A DNA stretch of 14,057 nt. Source: Cyanobacteriota bacterium. Its GTDB lineage: Bacteria; Cyanobacteriota; Cyanobacteriia; SKYG9. The stretch is taken from positions 1 to 14,057 of the forward strand of contig JANWZG010000044.1 in assembly GCA_025054735.1 (NCBI GenBank), in the 5' to 3' direction. This document shows positions 13,570 to 14,057 of the stretch, in pieces. The translations under genes were made by a program, and so were the position numbers. Within the stretch, counting starts at the first letter, position 1, and each line of letters begins with the position of its first letter. The notes beneath the pieces were generated by a model that was not told the DNA's origin, ran no database searches, and saw nothing but the letters and a program-made list of their open reading frames with translations.

Positions 13570-14057
13570 ATGGATCTCTACTGCACTCGTCCTAACTGTC
13601 CTCGTCCGCTAAACCGCTGCCCTGACTTGGATGACACCCAAGTCTTGAAGACAGTGCAGCAAAAGTATTGCACAGCTTGTGGTATGCCACTCATACTAGA
13701 TAGCCGCTATCTAACACTGCGCCTATTAGGGCAAGGTGGGTTTGGGGCGGCGTTTTTGGCCTGCGATCGTCGTATGCCCAATCTGCGCCCATGTGTGATC
13801 AAGCAGTTTCAGCCCCCCGCTGATTTTAGCCCGCAACAGCTTGCCATTGCCCAAGACTTGTTTGAGCGCGAAGGAGAAGTGCTAGCCGAGTTAGGCAACA
13901 ACCATCCCCAAATTCCCGACCTCTATGCGTTTTTTCCCTTGACGGTATCGAATTCCCTGACAGGCACCAACCAAGAGTTTTTCTACCTAGCCCAAGAGTT
14001 TGTTGATGGGCAAGATTTAGAAGCTGAACTCGCCCAAAAAGGCAAATTCTCTGAAGC
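13570..14057 (+). CDS. N-terminal part of a Cys-motif eukaryotic-type Ser/Thr protein kinase (SpkB-like)
   Basis: The frame runs off the right edge after 162 codons. Residues 1-38 carry a cysteine cluster (C5, C10, C17, C34, C37; CTACG at 34-38) that looks like a zinc ribbon. It is followed directly by a protein kinase domain: glycine-rich loop LLGQGGFGAAF (G54-x-G56-x-x-G59), the ATP-binding lysine K78 in CVIKQF, a candidate helix-C Glu at E101 or E103, and a hinge-like AQEFVDGQDL near 141-150. The same N-terminal Cys motif plus kinase is known from cyanobacterial SpkB, where cysteine oxidation controls activity; that supports a redox-sensing role here by inference only. Catalytic-loop and C-terminal sensor domains lie beyond the window. 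The ATG at 13570 is chosen because MDLYCTRPNC matches the family start, although no Shine-Dalgarno sequence is seen. Confidence 0.88.
   Translation, partial: MDLYCTRPNCPRPLNRCPDLDDTQVLKTVQQKYCTACGMPLILDSRYLTLRLLGQGGFGAAFLACDRRMPNLRPCVIKQFQPPADFSPQQLAIAQDLFEREGEVLAELGNNHPQIPDLYAFFPLTVSNSLTGTNQEFFYLAQEFVDGQDLEAELAQKGKFSE

Overview
The window comes from a cyanobacterium. The GC-rich octamer GCGATCGC (HIP1) occurs at least eleven times, for example near 1617, 2639, 3410, 3695, 4364, 7027, 8586, 8972, 9535, 12089 and 12302. The gene content agrees: a plant/cyanobacterial-type zeta-carotene desaturase, a sufC-sufD-sufS iron-sulfur operon, and an N-terminal Cys-motif Ser/Thr kinase of the SpkB type. 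The genus cannot be named from this sequence alone.

Layout. (1) 1-1982, plus strand: a signalling cassette. It holds the 3' end of an unidentified gene, a small MglA-like GTPase overlapping it, a Roadblock/LC7 (MglB-like) protein and a V4R-like protein. (2) 1983-2196: an intergenic interspersed repeat with hairpin potential. (3) 2197-2907, minus: a coiled-coil plus PD-(D/E)XK nuclease-fold protein with in-gene 33-bp tandem repeats. (4) 3019-6445, minus: sufC-sufD-sufS for Fe-S cluster assembly, without sufB or sufR at the 5' end. (5) 6446-6642: a divergent promoter region. (6) 6643-8097, plus: crtQ/zds for carotenoid synthesis. (7) 8098-8811: 29-bp-period palindromic repeats, an orphan IS630 OrfA-type helix-turn-helix ORF, and a short possible gene remnant. 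(8) 8812-10254, minus: glmM for cell-wall precursor synthesis, with a perfect 9-3-9 inverted repeat upstream. (9) 10456-11869, minus: a CPBP/CAAX-type membrane protease and a multi-spanning membrane protein of unknown function. (10) 11984-13243, plus: a CodA-family cytosine deaminase. (11) 13570-end, plus: the start of a eukaryotic-type Ser/Thr kinase, cut off by the window edge.

Most genes are ordinary chromosomal housekeeping genes. The observations most worth checking are these: the CodA homologue carries Cys at the position equivalent to the substrate-discriminating Asp314 of E. coli CodA, which suggests 5-methylcytosine deamination; the suf operon lacks sufB; and the GTPase/Roadblock/V4R-like set forms a compact signalling cassette. 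No CRISPR array, tRNA, rRNA, prophage or obvious new defence system was seen.
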